A stretch of DNA of 64,000 bases from Adiantum capillus-veneris (Eukaryota; Streptophyta; Polypodiopsida; Polypodiales; Pteridaceae), in the NCBI GenBank assembly GCA_014529385.2, contig CM043964.1:6169997-6233996 (forward strand), given 5' to 3'. Both the position numbers and the translations under genes were made by a program. The notes under the pieces are model-generated. The model was not told the origin of the DNA. It saw nothing but the letters and a program-made list of their open reading frames with translations, and searched no databases. Shown piece after piece: positions 21,781-32,768 of this stretch; the first letter of the stretch is position 1; every line of letters begins with the position of its first letter.

Positions 21781-22203
21781 AGTCCTACATCCATACCTCC
21801 GCATCTTCAATACCTATAAAGATAAAAAATCCCGACCATGCCATTCTAGCAACACTTGCTCTTCAAATCTTGAACCGTCAACATTAGAAAAACCATCACT
21901 TCACCTTTAATCAGGAGCATAAGCCAGCTCCTTTGTGGGGGCACCAGAAGATGGGAAGGGGATACACACTCGGAACATACACAACATGCCTCTCTATATC
22001 CCAAGATAACCACAACACCCCTAACCACTAGAATTCACCTTCAAAATTCATACGACTCATAGGAAAACCACCATTTTCACACCACCGTATGTACGCACTC
22101 CATGCGGCCACACAAACATAGCCCAATCATCTTGTGGAGCTTGAGTCAAGGCCTTCACTACACACACAACATCTCTCAATCACTTTGTACACAATAGGTC
22201 ATC
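21781..22203. other. No gene recognised
   Basis: Mixed-composition sequence with no supportable ORF. It ends at a long G run. Confidence 0.4.
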
Positions 22204-22227
22204 GGGGGGGGGGGGGGGGGGGAGGGG
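22204..22227 (+). repeat. Poly-G tract (19 G, then A-GGGG)
   Basis: Nineteen consecutive G, then AGGGG. It could be an over-extended polypurine tract (TGTTGACAC follows 7 bases later) or a simple homopolymer. It has strong G-quadruplex potential. Confidence 0.9.
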
Positions 22228-22351
22228 CACAACTGTTGACACACTCTCGGAAACATATGTCCACAACCAAGAAGAGAAGGGGAAAGGGGAAATCGACACC
22301 AAATGCATAATAATGATGGATTCCTTTCAAACATGACCATATACAGCTCTA

Positions 22352-22545
22352 CACTACAACATAACCCAAAGTTATCGACGCACTATATATCGAAGGTTGT
22401 ACCTTTCCACGCGGATATCGACGTTCTTTGATCTCGTCGATATACGCATCAAAATAGCCGTCGATATGCGCGTGGAAATACGCATGGCAAGGCATGCTTT
22501 TCCACGCATATATCGACGAACATTACCACGCGTATATCGATGCAC
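22352..22545 (+). repeat. CACTA left terminus with subterminal repeats
   Basis: It starts CACTACAACATAACCC. ATCGACG or its reverse complement, often next to CCACGC or GCGTGG, recurs about eight times in 170 bp (for example 22375, 22419, 22434, 22461, 22508). Subterminal arrays of this sort are the binding sites of the CACTA accessory protein. Confidence 0.7.
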
Positions 22546-22669
22546 ATTTCAACGCTGAAAAATTGGGGAAAAAAAGGGGAACCCGCGCGCAAGGGCCATT
22601 TTCGTATTCAACGCGCGCGCTCAAATCTTGGCCGAAACCTATTGCGCAGGTATTATGTAACCCTTCCCC

Positions 22670-22717
22670 CCCCCCAACCCCCCCCTCTCTCTCTCTCTCT
22701 CTCTCTTTCTCTCTACA

Positions 22718-22796
<79 letters not shown>

Positions 22797-22811
22797 GTGT
22801 GTGTGTGTGTA

Positions 22812-22865
<54 letters not shown>

Positions 22866-22888
22866 GTGTGTGTGAGTGTGTGTGTGTA

Positions 22889-22946
<58 letters not shown>

Positions 22947-22999
22947 GGTGTGTGTGTGTGTAGGAAAGAGAGAGAGAGAGCGGTGTGTGTGTGTAGGAG

Positions 23000-23051
<52 letters not shown>

Positions 23052-23230
23052 AAGTGTGTGTGCGTGTAGGAAATTAAAGAGAGAGAGAGAAAAAAAAAAT
23101 GTATGCGTAGGAAATTAAAACTAAAGAGAGAGAGAGAGAGAAAGAGAGAATTAATGTATGCGTAGGAAATTAAAATTAAAGAAAGAGAAATTAAAGAGAG
23201 AAATGAAATGAAATGTTATATTAACGTCTT
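22670..23230. repeat. Compound minisatellite of (GT)n-TAGGAAA-(GA)n units
   Basis: After a C run and (CT)n, a higher-order unit recurs about seven times: a GT run, then TAGGAAA, then a GA run, often joined by CGGTGTG. Junctions lie near 22795, 22863, 22945, 22981, 23050, 23100 and 23155. Later copies degrade to TAGGAAATTAAA. The R-E and C-V dipeptide frames across it are not genes. Confidence 0.9.
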
Positions 23231-23600
23231 CAAAAGGCCAAAGTGACCTATGAGACCAGAAAGTTACAATGTGGTGGATCTGATACAAAGTCAGGATAAC
23301 AAGATGACAAAATGAAAAAAATAAAATATTATGGAATCTTAAACTGGTGGGTGTCGACTAAGCAGCTAAAACAGCTAGCTGGGATAGGTAGATCATAAGA
23401 GATCCAGCATCTGTCGCGCTGGCGGACCTCATCAATCTCCTCCATGGTCAGTAGTCTAACCGGGCGTTGTGCATGTCGAGCCAAAGTGACTTGGATCCTC
23501 TAATGCAGCCTCTGTTGATGTTGTGTAGTCTAGCCTCCGCAGTCATGGGCGTCCGGATCTCCCTAGCTCAGTCGCTCGTTCGATCAGTAGAGAGATAGGG

Positions 23601-23604
<4 letters not shown>
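23231..23604. other. Non-repetitive island between microsatellites
   Basis: A normal-complexity segment (for example GTGGGTGTCGACTAAGC near 23347) with no ORF I can support. It lies inside the CACTA element upstream of its gene and may be captured or leader sequence. Confidence 0.35.
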
Positions 23605-24035
<431 letters not shown>

Positions 24036-24420
24036 ACTAGAGATAGCTACAGAGGTAGAGAGAGAGAGATAGATAGTAGATAGAGAAAGAGAGAGAGAAA
24101 GAGTTAGGTTGGCTGACCAATTGTGTGAAAAGGATAGAAACTCTCTCTATCTCTCTCTCTCTCCCTCTAGAAGAAACTATGGAACTAAAAGAGGCAAAGG
24201 GGTTTTGCCCGCTACATGCATTGCCATGTACACCTGGGAGTGCACATATGTGTCTACCCATATAGGATTTGACCAATAAAGATGAGATTTTGACCCGGTG
24301 GTCCTGATCTCCGTACACCTCTGGACCTAGGTGTATGGAGATTGGGCAAGACTAGAAAATGCGAGGTAGTTTACATTGTGAGGAGTATATATATTAAAAC
24401 AACATTCATAATCATTGTAG

Positions 24421-24531
24421 ATGGCAACGTCATCAACTAACATGGAGGAAAAGATTGCATGCTCGTGCACGCTCTGCAAGTATCAAATCCTGCGCAAGCG
24501 TAGGATATGTAATGAGCATGTGCACAAGTAA
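24421..24531 (+). pseudogene. CACTA transposase gene, 5' exon with Cys motif
   Basis: From an ATG at 24421 the frame reads METSS-like then IACSCTLCKYQ, a C-x-C-x2-C arrangement like the transposase-associated N-terminal domain of plant TNP2 proteins, followed by a basic segment and HVHK. It ends at TAA (24529), but GTAAGG at 24528 would be a good splice donor, so this could be an exon end. Seventy bases further on, element E interrupts the gene. The rest of the gene resumes at about 32769 in the same orientation. Assignment relies on the short Cys motif and on context. Confidence 0.5.
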
Positions 24532-24598
24532 GGAGAGTTTGCTAGAGAAACCGTACAGAATCTACGATATGACTCCTACGGAACGGGCATTGATCTTT

Positions 24599-24777
24599 TG
24601 TTGTAACTGTGTGTGTCCGGATTACATATGAATGAAGCAGGAGGTGTTATGTTCCCGTGTATGGTGTATTGTCTTCTATTCTATTTCTATGTGTTTGATG
24701 TTCACATAATGTAAGGCAGTTTGAGGGTAATCATTCCCGTAATGCCTATTGCTCCTGTGCGGGCAATAGCCATTACA
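24599..24777 (+). repeat. 5' LTR of element E (visible part)
   Basis: TGTTGTAACTGTGTG through CAATAGCCATTACA, about 93% identical by eye to 32556-32734. The left boundary is where similarity stops. Confidence 0.8.
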
Positions 24778-24821
24778 TCTAGCGACCACGACGCGTGAGG
24801 GATGACCTGCGATGAATATGC

Positions 24822-25890
24822 ATGCGCACTAGGTCGCAGGGTCCTCCTGACCCTGTGGTTCGAATTGTAGGAAGACGTCGGAGGAGAGGCGGTTCGGATA
24901 AATTTGTTTTTTCTACACCGCAGGCTGAGGAATCTGTATGTCCATCACCAAGCTCGGTGCGTGGTAGGCAGTTGCGGCGGGCGAGGCGTACTCCACGCAG
25001 TCAGTCATGTCCTCTTGTCGTATATTCACCCTCACCCACACAGGTTGCTCCACCACCGTCTCCGGTAAGCAGTCCGGGGGTGTCTCCGCCACTGTCCCCA
25101 CCTCCTAGTGTTCGACAACTTTTTCCGCGAGGAGGTACAGTTGGGCAAGGGATGATGGCACATCCTCAGATTAAGTATAGTCGGTTTCAAGGTCTTTCGA
25201 GAGAAGACCCTGATGCACATTTGTGCCAATTTAATAAAGCTTATGGATTGAATCATCTTGGGGTGGTGATTCCTCTCCATCAACAGTCAGTGTTTGAATC
25301 TACACTCTCGGGGAAAGATGCTAAATGGTTGTCCGAATACCCTGATGATCATTTTCAGACATATGATGAAGGATCCAGAGCATTCTTACGAAGGTTTAGA
25401 ACAAAAAGATAGTCCCTCAACATTTGGAAAAGCTTCGAACGGTGCGGCAGAAGTCGTTGTCGGTGGAGGATTATGTTGCAAAATTCCGGATGCTTTTGAA
25501 GAGGGTGCACAAAGGCCGGCAGCAGCAGTGTTGAATGATTATTTTTTGCGAGGGCTCAACAAGGATCTCAGAATTGCTATGGCAATAGTGGATAAGGTAA
25601 GTACTCCACTGGATAATGTAATTGCCAAGGCTGTAGTAGAAGGAGAAGCTTTAGAGGATACGAAATCCCCAAAGAAATCAAAGAAAAAAGAGAGGAAGAA
25701 ATCTCATCGGAAGTCGCAAGACAGCGGCAGTGATAGTTCGGAGTCAGAGTCCGTAGCATCAGACTCCTCAGACTCAGGGAGCAGCGATTCGGGAAAGAGT
25801 CGGAAGAGACACCTCGAAAAAAATCCCAACGTCACGGGAAAGGTGTTTCATCCGGATCGTCGGAATCTGCTGTGGTGGTTAAAAGTCTGA
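24822..25890 (+). pseudogene. Element E gag
   Basis: It starts MRTRSQGPPDPVV at 24822 with a basic and Pro-rich N-terminus. The capsid-type core is KYSRFQGLSREDPDAHL, WLSEYPDDHFQTYDEG and FLRRFRTKR. The frame then shifts (about 25412) to PQHLEKLRTVRQKSLSVEDY with YVAKFRMLLKRVHKG, and again (about 25515) to YFLRGLNKDLRIAM, ending in a Ser/Asp-rich stretch. The three frames together make one continuous gag, so there are at least two frameshifts. Gag forms the virus-like particle and binds the RNA. Confidence 0.8.
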
Positions 25891-27317
25891 AGGAATTATG
25901 GTGTACCCAGTGTTGGAATCCGGGCCATGCTGCTCAGGAGTGCACAATGAATCAAAAGTGGTGTGCGATTTGTACGACCAATACTCATAATATAGTGGAA
26001 TGTTATTTCCATGATCGGGGTCGTCAGAGTCGAGACTCTTCTACATGGCAACAACCACAGACAGGGAAGGGACAAGAGCCTGTTGTGGCAATGGCTCATG
26101 GTCATACATCAGAGACGCCTTTGCAAGGTCAAGCAGGAGGACGGGGTCAAGGGGGAGAACAAGGTCACGGAAAAGGTGGCCGAGATCCTAATCGACCCAA
26201 GACATGTCTTTTCTGTTTGGGGGATGGGCACTGGCGATCCGAGTATACTGAAGCCATGGAATATGATCGGAAGAAACTGGAACGCACTGCAAGGAAACAG
26301 CCTAGTGTGGCTATGGTTCAGATTGAAGGATTGGAGGAGTCCGATCCAGTGATTTCATTACTCACGCGATCGGGTAAAAATGTGGTTCCAACACCCGATG
26401 TAAAGATTCCGGATTGGACGGCTCAAGAAGAAGTGCGGGAAAAGACTGTGACCTGGTTGCCACAGTCCGCACCACCATTGAAATTATCAGGACCATCGAC
26501 CGTGAGCCTGGAAATAAAGGAAGGAAAAGCTGGAAATAAGGATGATATTAGAGAAGAGGAGGATTGGAATTCAGTTTGGAAAGAGGTCCTCACATCGCCA
26601 ATACAAGTACCTTTGGGTTCATTACTGAAATTGGTCCCGAACTTTCAAAATGCATTGTTAAGACAAAAGTCCACAGAACTGAGGGAAGTAGCCATCGGGA
26701 AAGTTGAAGGCAAGGAGGATGATTCAACCCTGTTGTTGCTGGCAAATAGGATCACAGATACTCGCATTCCGGAGCTTTCAGTTAGATACCATGGAACATA
26801 CATTGACAAGGTACTATTGGATGGAGGAACGGGAGTAAACATTATTACTCAAGCAGCTTGTGAGCGTTTTGGACTCAGTGATTGGGAGCCTGCACCCTTT
26901 GTAGTCCGCATGGCAGATCAAAGAAGAGTGCAACCAGTGAAGTTACTTCGGGGCATTGTCTTGGATGTGGCGGGCTTATCTTTTGTTGTTTCCTTAGTAT
27001 TCTTGAATATTGAGGATCATAGTCAGGATTATCACATTATCTTGGGGAGACCTTGGTTAAGACAAGCAAGGGTAAAGCATAATTGGGAAGCAAATATGCT
27101 TACAATAAAAAAGAGTCGAAGGAAAGTGCGAGTGATGTTGGGAACATGCAGACAACCAGTTCAGGCAGCATGGCCTGTGATAGCAAAAACAGTGAATATG
27201 GTGGAAGGATTAGAAGAGGATGAAGAGGAGAAATTTCTGAAAGCTAACCCGGATTTGGTTTCTTTATATCTGGCGGATATTTCTCTGATTCCGAAGGGGA
27301 ACTTGATGGGGCTTTGA
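25872..27317 (+). CDS. Element E: zinc knuckles and protease
   Basis: Three CCHC knuckles come first: CTQCWNPGHAAQEC, CAICTTNTHNIVEC and CLFCLGDGHWRSEY. The last has Y in place of the final C. After a charged linker the retropepsin-like domain has LLDGGTGVNIITQAA (D-G-G where D-S/T-G is usual) and IILGRPWLRQARVKHNW. A tail rich in D/E ends at 27317. Zinc knuckles select RNA and the protease processes the polyprotein. The frame is unbroken over 480 codons, the best preserved part of element E. Confidence 0.85.
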   Translation: MVVKSLKELWCTQCWNPGHAAQECTMNQKWCAICTTNTHNIVECYFHDRGRQSRDSSTWQQPQTGKGQEPVVAMAHGHTSETPLQGQAGGRGQGGEQGHGKGGRDPNRPKTCLFCLGDGHWRSEYTEAMEYDRKKLERTARKQPSVAMVQIEGLEESDPVISLLTRSGKNVVPTPDVKIPDWTAQEEVREKTVTWLPQSAPPLKLSGPSTVSLEIKEGKAGNKDDIREEEDWNSVWKEVLTSPIQVPLGSLLKLVPNFQNALLRQKSTELREVAIGKVEGKEDDSTLLLLANRITDTRIPELSVRYHGTYIDKVLLDGGTGVNIITQAACERFGLSDWEPAPFVVRMADQRRVQPVKLLRGIVLDVAGLSFVVSLVFLNIEDHSQDYHIILGRPWLRQARVKHNWEANMLTIKKSRRKVRVMLGTCRQPVQAAWPVIAKTVNMVEGLEEDEEEKFLKANPDLVSLYLADISLIPKGNLMGL

Positions 27318-27545
27318 GGAACTTCAGCAAGGATAGGGGAGCAACAATAGGCGTTTCCAAGTCCTGAATCCTTGGAGGACATTATTCAGCAAGAACGTGC
27401 GTTTGAAGCACATATGGGAAAATTACAAGGGTTAAAGAAGATGAATTGGAGGACGTCTTTCTTGGGGAGCAAGCAGAGTTGCAGCCTATATACATTAATA
27501 AGCAGCTTCAGGCAAGTTTCAGAGGCGATTTGATTAATTTGCTGA

Positions 27546-28998
27546 CATAATTTAAGTATGTTTTCTCATGGGAATATGCAGATATGCAGGGATTGGTGGA
27601 CCCTAAGTTTTATCAGCATATGATAAATCTGAAACCGGATGTGGTGCTAGTGAAGCAGCACTCATATAGGATGAATCCGAATGTGGAAAAGCAAGTTAAG
27701 ATGGAAATTGATCGTATTTTGGAGGTGGGTTTTAGTACCCCTATTGATAATCCAGAGTGGATTTCTCCCATTGTGGTCATACCAAAGAAAAACAAGCAAA
27801 TCCGATTATCGAAAATTGAATGCGACTACTGTTCTAGATCCTTTTCCTCTTCCATTTCTAGATTCCGTTTTGGATGATGTAGTAGGACATGAGATGTATA
27901 CTTTTTTGGATGGGTTTGGTGGATATAGCCAAATAAGAATGGCATTGTGGGATCAGCCAAAAATAGCTCTTATTACAGCATGGGGTGTGTTTGCATGCAC
28001 AGTGATGTGGTTCGGATTACGGAATGCGCCTTCAACTTTTCAAAGGGATATGTTTCAAATTTTTGTTCCTTATTTGACGGATTTTATGAGAATTTTTCTG
28101 GATGATCTCAGTGTTTTTGGAGCGTAATTAGAGCACTTAAAGCAATTACGATTATACTTTATGAAATGCAGAGAGCTGAAATTCAGTTTGAATCCTTTAA
28201 AGTGTGCATTTGTTGTTCGCAATGGCAGGCTATTGGGACATATAATTTCTGAGGATGGAATTTCCGTGGATCCGGAAAAAATAGCCGCAATTATGGAAGC
28301 ACCTCCACCGGTGAACCAGAAGCAGTGTCAGGTTTTCCTGGGTCAAGCTCGCTGGCATGGGAGGCATTTGAGGTTTGTCACGCATTTGGCAATCCCGATT
28401 ACTCATGCAGCGCATGCTACAGATTTTGAATGGATGTAGGAATGTGATCTGGCTTTTTGGAGATTAAAACTCCAGCTGTCCAAAGCTCCGATTATGCTTC
28501 CTCCGAATTGGGGTCAGGATTTTCATGTGTTTGTGGATGCTTCAGATTGAGCTATTGGCAGTGTGTTGATGCAAGAAAAAAGTCAAGGATGGTTCTGACC
28601 TGTCTATTATGCCAGCAAACAATTATCATCCTGCAGAAAGGAATTATTCAGTAACCGAAAGGGAATGTTTAGGGATGATTTATTCAGTGAAGAAGTTTCG
28701 GCATTATCTGTTGGGCCGACGTTTTTTCTTCCATGTGGATCACTCGGCTCTTTTATACCTGGTACGTCAATAGAATTTGACGGGTAGATTGGCCAGATGG
28801 GTGATTTTGCTGCAGGAATTTGACTTTGAGGTCATACATCGTCCAGGAGCTCAGCATGCGGTGGCTGACTACCTATCCAGGTTAGATTCCGGTGAGCCGC
28901 CGACGGGTGTAGCTGATGAATTTCCGGATGCGTCTCTATTTCTAACAGGTGTGGTTGCAGAGGATAGCAGTTTCGCAACAGGCAATGGTCATCCCTAG
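27546..28998 (+). pseudogene. Element E reverse transcriptase and RNase H
   Basis: RT begins with DPKFYQHMINLKPD-like and VEKQVKMEIDRILEVGF. A frameshift near 27800 follows, then DYRKLNATTVLDPFPLPF and FGLRNAPSTFQRDMF. The catalytic box is FLDDLSVF (F-L-D-D in place of Y-V-D-D), followed by a TAA at 28125. The connection (LKFSLNPLKCAF, LLGHIISEDGISVDPEKI) runs to a TAG at 28437, and RNase H follows (FHVFVDASD, then YLLGRRFFFHVDHSALLYL and VIHRPGAQHAVADYLSRL). RT copies RNA to DNA and RNase H removes the template. At least two frameshifts and several stops make it inactive. Confidence 0.85.
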
Positions 28999-29015
28999 CA
29001 TTCCATGGACATGGT

Positions 29016-30020
29016 ATGAGGAAATGTTTCATTTTCTCGACAGTGGCAAAATGCTTTCCTTCTTGTAGAAGCAGGAATTTTGAGATTATTATGGGGAAGC
29101 TCTATTATTGTACGGTGACGGATGTATTACTCAGATGTGTGCTACTACAAGAACAGGAAGCGGTTTTGGAGGAAGTCCATACCGGTATTGCGGGAGGCCA
29201 CTTTGCAGCATTATCACAGCTCGAAAGGTTCTCCAAACCGGATTATGGTGGCCTACATTGTTTCAGGATGTGAGAAATTATGTGCAACAGTGTGATGTGT
29301 GTCAGCGGATGGGGCAACCTACTAAAAGGTCCAGAATGCCTTTTCAGCCGATTTTTCCCTTGGAGCCTTTTCAAAAGTGGGGATTGGCTTTTGTTGGACC
29401 TTTTAAACCAGTTGCAGCTCACACGGGTAATAAGTATATTTTGACAGCCACGGATTATGCCACCAAATGGGTGGAGGCATGGCCCTTCAAAGATAATACT
29501 GTAGTTTGTGTGGCTAGGTGCTTATATAAGGATATTTTTTTCCAGATATGGTTGCCCTATTGAGCTGGTTGGTGATCAGGGAAGTCATTTTTTGAATAAG
29601 GTGATGGAGAGAATGCTACTGATTTATTTTGTATTGCACAGGAAATCTGCTCCATATTATCCTCGGGCGAATGGGATAAGCAATTGATTCGGATATTAAC
29701 AAAGTTAGTGAATATGCATAGAACAGATTGGGATGTGAAACTTCCTTCCGTCTTATGGGCCTATCGGACAGCCATATAAAGTGGCAACATGATTGACTCC
29801 TTTTAAGTTGGCGTTTGGCATGGAGGCAATCACCCCAGTGGAGCATGTGATTCTGAGTCTGGGGATGCTGATTGCGGATCGGCTTCTTTCGGAAGATTCT
29901 GTTATTTATCGTTTGGATGTTTTGCAGAAACTAGATGAAGAGCGGTTGCATAGCTTTGCGGTGCTACAGGATCTGCAGTCCAGGCGGAAAAAATGGCTGG
30001 ATCGCCTGAAAGCACGGTAA
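29016..30020 (+). pseudogene. Element E integrase
   Basis: The zinc finger is HTGIAGGHF with QQCDVCQ (HHCC type). The core has WGLAFVGPFKP, where the usual first catalytic D is A (L-A-F in place of I-D-x), then NKYILTATDYATKWVEAW. Downstream pieces in other frames include SAPYY-like, VLWAYRTAI and, from 29793, TPFKLAFGMEAITPVE and LDEERLHSFAVLQDL. Frameshifts near 29240 and 29560 and stops break it. Integrase would join the cDNA to the genome. Confidence 0.8.
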
Positions 30021-32135
30021 TTTGTCCGGGGACAGTTGGTCCTCGTCTTTAATTCCCGCCTTGGGAAGATGCCTGGGAAGCTTAAGTTACGGTGGTCAGG
30101 ACCATTCTGGATCTTTAAAGCATGCGGGCCCATCTCTTTTTATTTGGCAGATTTATAGGGGGAGGTAATTTCTGTACCGGTCAATGGTTTCAGATTGCAT
30201 CATTATGTTTCACCTACCCCGATTCAGTGCCCCTTTGCTGTGGTACAAGAGCCAAAAGCCGCCCTAATAATGATTGGGGATTCTTTTGCATGCAATCTTG
30301 GAAAGCGGAAAAATGGCAATCTTCGCCGAGTGGATGCAATCTTGGAAATGCAATCTTTGCCGAGTGGATGCCTAGCTGCAAGATTTTCGGCTGCGAGTGT
30401 TCGCCAACTTGGATTGGCAAGGATACATGTTCACCCGCAGGCCGCAGTTTTGATTGAGCAAATTACTGCTGGAGATATGGTGCAGCTTAATAACCAACAG
30501 ATTCAGCTGACAGCGGAAAGAATTTCAAGGTGCTGTTGTTTTCCCAATGATGGAGTCGTGCGAGCATCTCATGTGATTCATGTTGCCAATGTTGAGTAGG
30601 AATTTGGATTGAAAGTGAAAGGGGAATACAAGCTTTCACGGTTAATAGATGTAGCAACAAGGGATGCTTACAGATGGTTTCTCGAGGCAATTTGGCTGCA
30701 AGCCGAAACCTATACCATCTCGACCAAAGCAAGAAATGTGTTGCATTTGGCCAACTTTGGGCCAGTGGCTTGGGCAGCAGTTGCCAGAGAGAGACTGCTG
30801 GCAGAATGCAAAAGAGTGGTGGCACAGTTGGGGCGAAACACCCCAACCAACACAAAAGTCGACCAGTTATTGAAATTGATTTTTCCATTGCGAGAATTTT
30901 TCCCTCTTGCCCTGCATCTTCTATGCCATTTTGAAGATGACAGTCTGGTGGTCCAAGGTACTGTTGCATCTCTGTCGCAAACTCAGAGTTTGGAAGTTCC
31001 TGCTGGGCGGGAAACACAATAGAATGTTTGTACCGAGGATCTGCCGAGTCCATCGACTGCAATGGTACCCTCTGGAGCACAAGAGATGGCCACTACAGGA
31101 CCAGCAACCCGCAAGCGCGGACGGGAGGAATAGCTGTTTTCTACACCACCTCCTGCGACTGCATCTATTGTGCCGGAGGATTCTGTAGTGGCATGCTCGA
31201 GATGCCAAATGTAGGAAAGGGCGGCAATTTCTACTCCGACTAGGACTGGCTCTCCGGGTGCGGACACTCCATTGCAACCAAAAAATTCTGGAATCACCAA
31301 TGCGGCTGCTTCGACGGGAGGTACTCTTCTCGCAGTGTTACCATGGGAGGCGACGACAGCAAACCTTGCTGACCAAATCCAGGCGTGCGGCACTTTTCTG
31401 AGCAGACTTGCGGAGTCTATTCGTGCGGCCTGGCCAGCTCCCACAACAGAGGGCCGAGTTACTGAGCTGGAAACACAGGTAACGGCTTTGCAGGCTCGCA
31501 TTGCCGATTTGACCAATCAAAATGAAGATTTGACTGCGGCGGCTTGCCAGCAAAATGAAGAAATACAAATGCTTAGGGGGGCTAATGCTATGTTTGTGGC
31601 TTCCATTCAAGATGAACTGCTTCAATTGCAAACGCAGAATAGCGTTGCCTCATATTTAGCCTCCCATCCTGTTGATGTCATGATAAATATGAATGATTTG
31701 GATCCTTTAGCAGTGGAGATGTAGCAGGACCTGCACATCTTTTTGGAAAATGAAATACAGAGCTGGAGAACACTGTTGTCTGCTGAGGTGAGAGCACATC
31801 CACCAACTCAGCAGGTTGTGGTGCAGCAACCTGAGTCATCGAACACTGACAGAGGTAAGAGTGTCATTCCAGAAGGTTTTGATATTGCTGATTGGGCGCA
31901 AGCTATAGAGGATTGTGTTGAGGCCTAGGCTCATGTATCTCGTTTGCAGAGAATGATTCGTCGATTTCGTAAGGAGCGGCGTAGGGTGTGGAGACTTTGG
32001 CTCACTCTTTCTCCCTCAGTTTATCCCCATGTCCTCTATTTTGGTCTGCTCTTAATAGATACCTCTCTCGCTATTATCCTCTACATACGCCTCTTGCTCC
32101 TTTGCCGCAAGCGTCGCAGTCTATTTCTTTGCTGA
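30021..32135 (+). pseudogene. Element E post-integrase extension with coiled coil, stops almost all TAG
   Basis: The frame of 29793 stays coherent for over 2 kb and is interrupted only by stop codons: TAA 30018, then TAG at 30156, 30597, 31020, 31131, 31212, 31722 and 31926. The first part is the integrase tail (LGKMPGKLKLRWSGPFWIF). The rest has no known domain: a region around LAADVRQLGLARIHVHP-like sequence, a central segment (VARERLLAECKRVVAQLG), then a coiled coil (VTELETQVTALQARIADL), an acidic part and a basic end (RMIRRFRKERRRVWR). This is a long extra module for a Ty3/gypsy element. It may assist gag or nuclear import, but nothing here proves a function. Confidence 0.6.
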
Positions 32136-32555
32136 CACAGTTTATTCCCAGGCCTCCTTGGTCGGAGCACACTGAGATAGATCCACATCTATTGGATGAG
32201 GTTTATCGGGCCCATACTGCAAATTTTTGAGGATTTGGATACATTAACATTTCATCTTCACCAAAACAGGTTGAAGATCAGCAACTGGAACCTTCCAACT
32301 GGAGGGCTGAGTGTGGGTTCGCGCAATCCACCATGCGTTCCAGGTGTTACTGCATAAGTCGCACAATGCGGTCCTGCAGAGGTCTGAACATTGCGGATCA
32401 GGAGTCATGCGGCGGCCGTGGCGGCAGTTCTTCACAAGATATCATGGGACAGGAGGAGTGTGTGCACCATTCCCGATCTGCGCTGGAGCAGCGGTTGTAT
32501 ATGGGGGGCATACCTGTCTTTGATGTACCTTACCTTATGTTATCCACACATCTTT

Positions 32556-32734
32556 TGTTGTAACTCTGTGTGTCCAGATTCCATATGAATGAAACAGGAG
32601 GTGTTCTGTTCCCGTGTACGGTGTACTGTCTTCTATCCTATTTCTATGTGTTTGATATTCACATAATGTAAGGCAGTTTGAGGGTAATCATTTCCGTAAT
32701 GCCTATTGCTCCTGTGCGGGCAATAGCCATTACA
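32556..32734 (+). repeat. 3' LTR of element E (part matching the 5' copy)
   Basis: TGTTGTAACTCTGTG through CAATAGCCATTACA. CACTA coding sequence resumes within about 40 bp. The true LTR start may be about 40 bp earlier, after the purine run near 32502. Confidence 0.8.
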
Positions 32735-32768
32735 GGAAGCAAAAAAGGGCTTACAAATAGAAGACGAC

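Larger units (their letters stand above)
24599..32734 (+). mobile_element. Ty3/gypsy element E, nested in the CACTA gene
   Basis: Direct repeats at 24599-24777 and 32556-32734 flank, in order, gag, three zinc knuckles, protease, RT, RNase H, integrase and a long C-terminal extension. The domain order with integrase last defines Ty3/gypsy. The reading frames are broken by several frameshifts and stops. CACTA transposase sequence lies on both sides. No target duplication was found, and the 5' LTR may be truncated: a purine run (TATGGGGGGCA, about 32502) lies some 45 bp before the visible repeat, so the full 3' LTR may start near 32515. Confidence 0.85.

Noticed and set aside
22494-23118. Frames encoding R-E and C-V dipeptide runs
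   Set aside because: Products of GA and GT repeats, not proteins.
30487-31516. Minus-strand frames of up to 197 codons opposite the element E extension
   Set aside because: They lie antisense to a frame that is continuous with integrase, have no domain and are best explained as shadows.
32511-32555. Sequence before the visible 3' LTR of element E as certain LTR
   Set aside because: It follows a purine run but has no counterpart upstream of 24599, so the boundary stays open.
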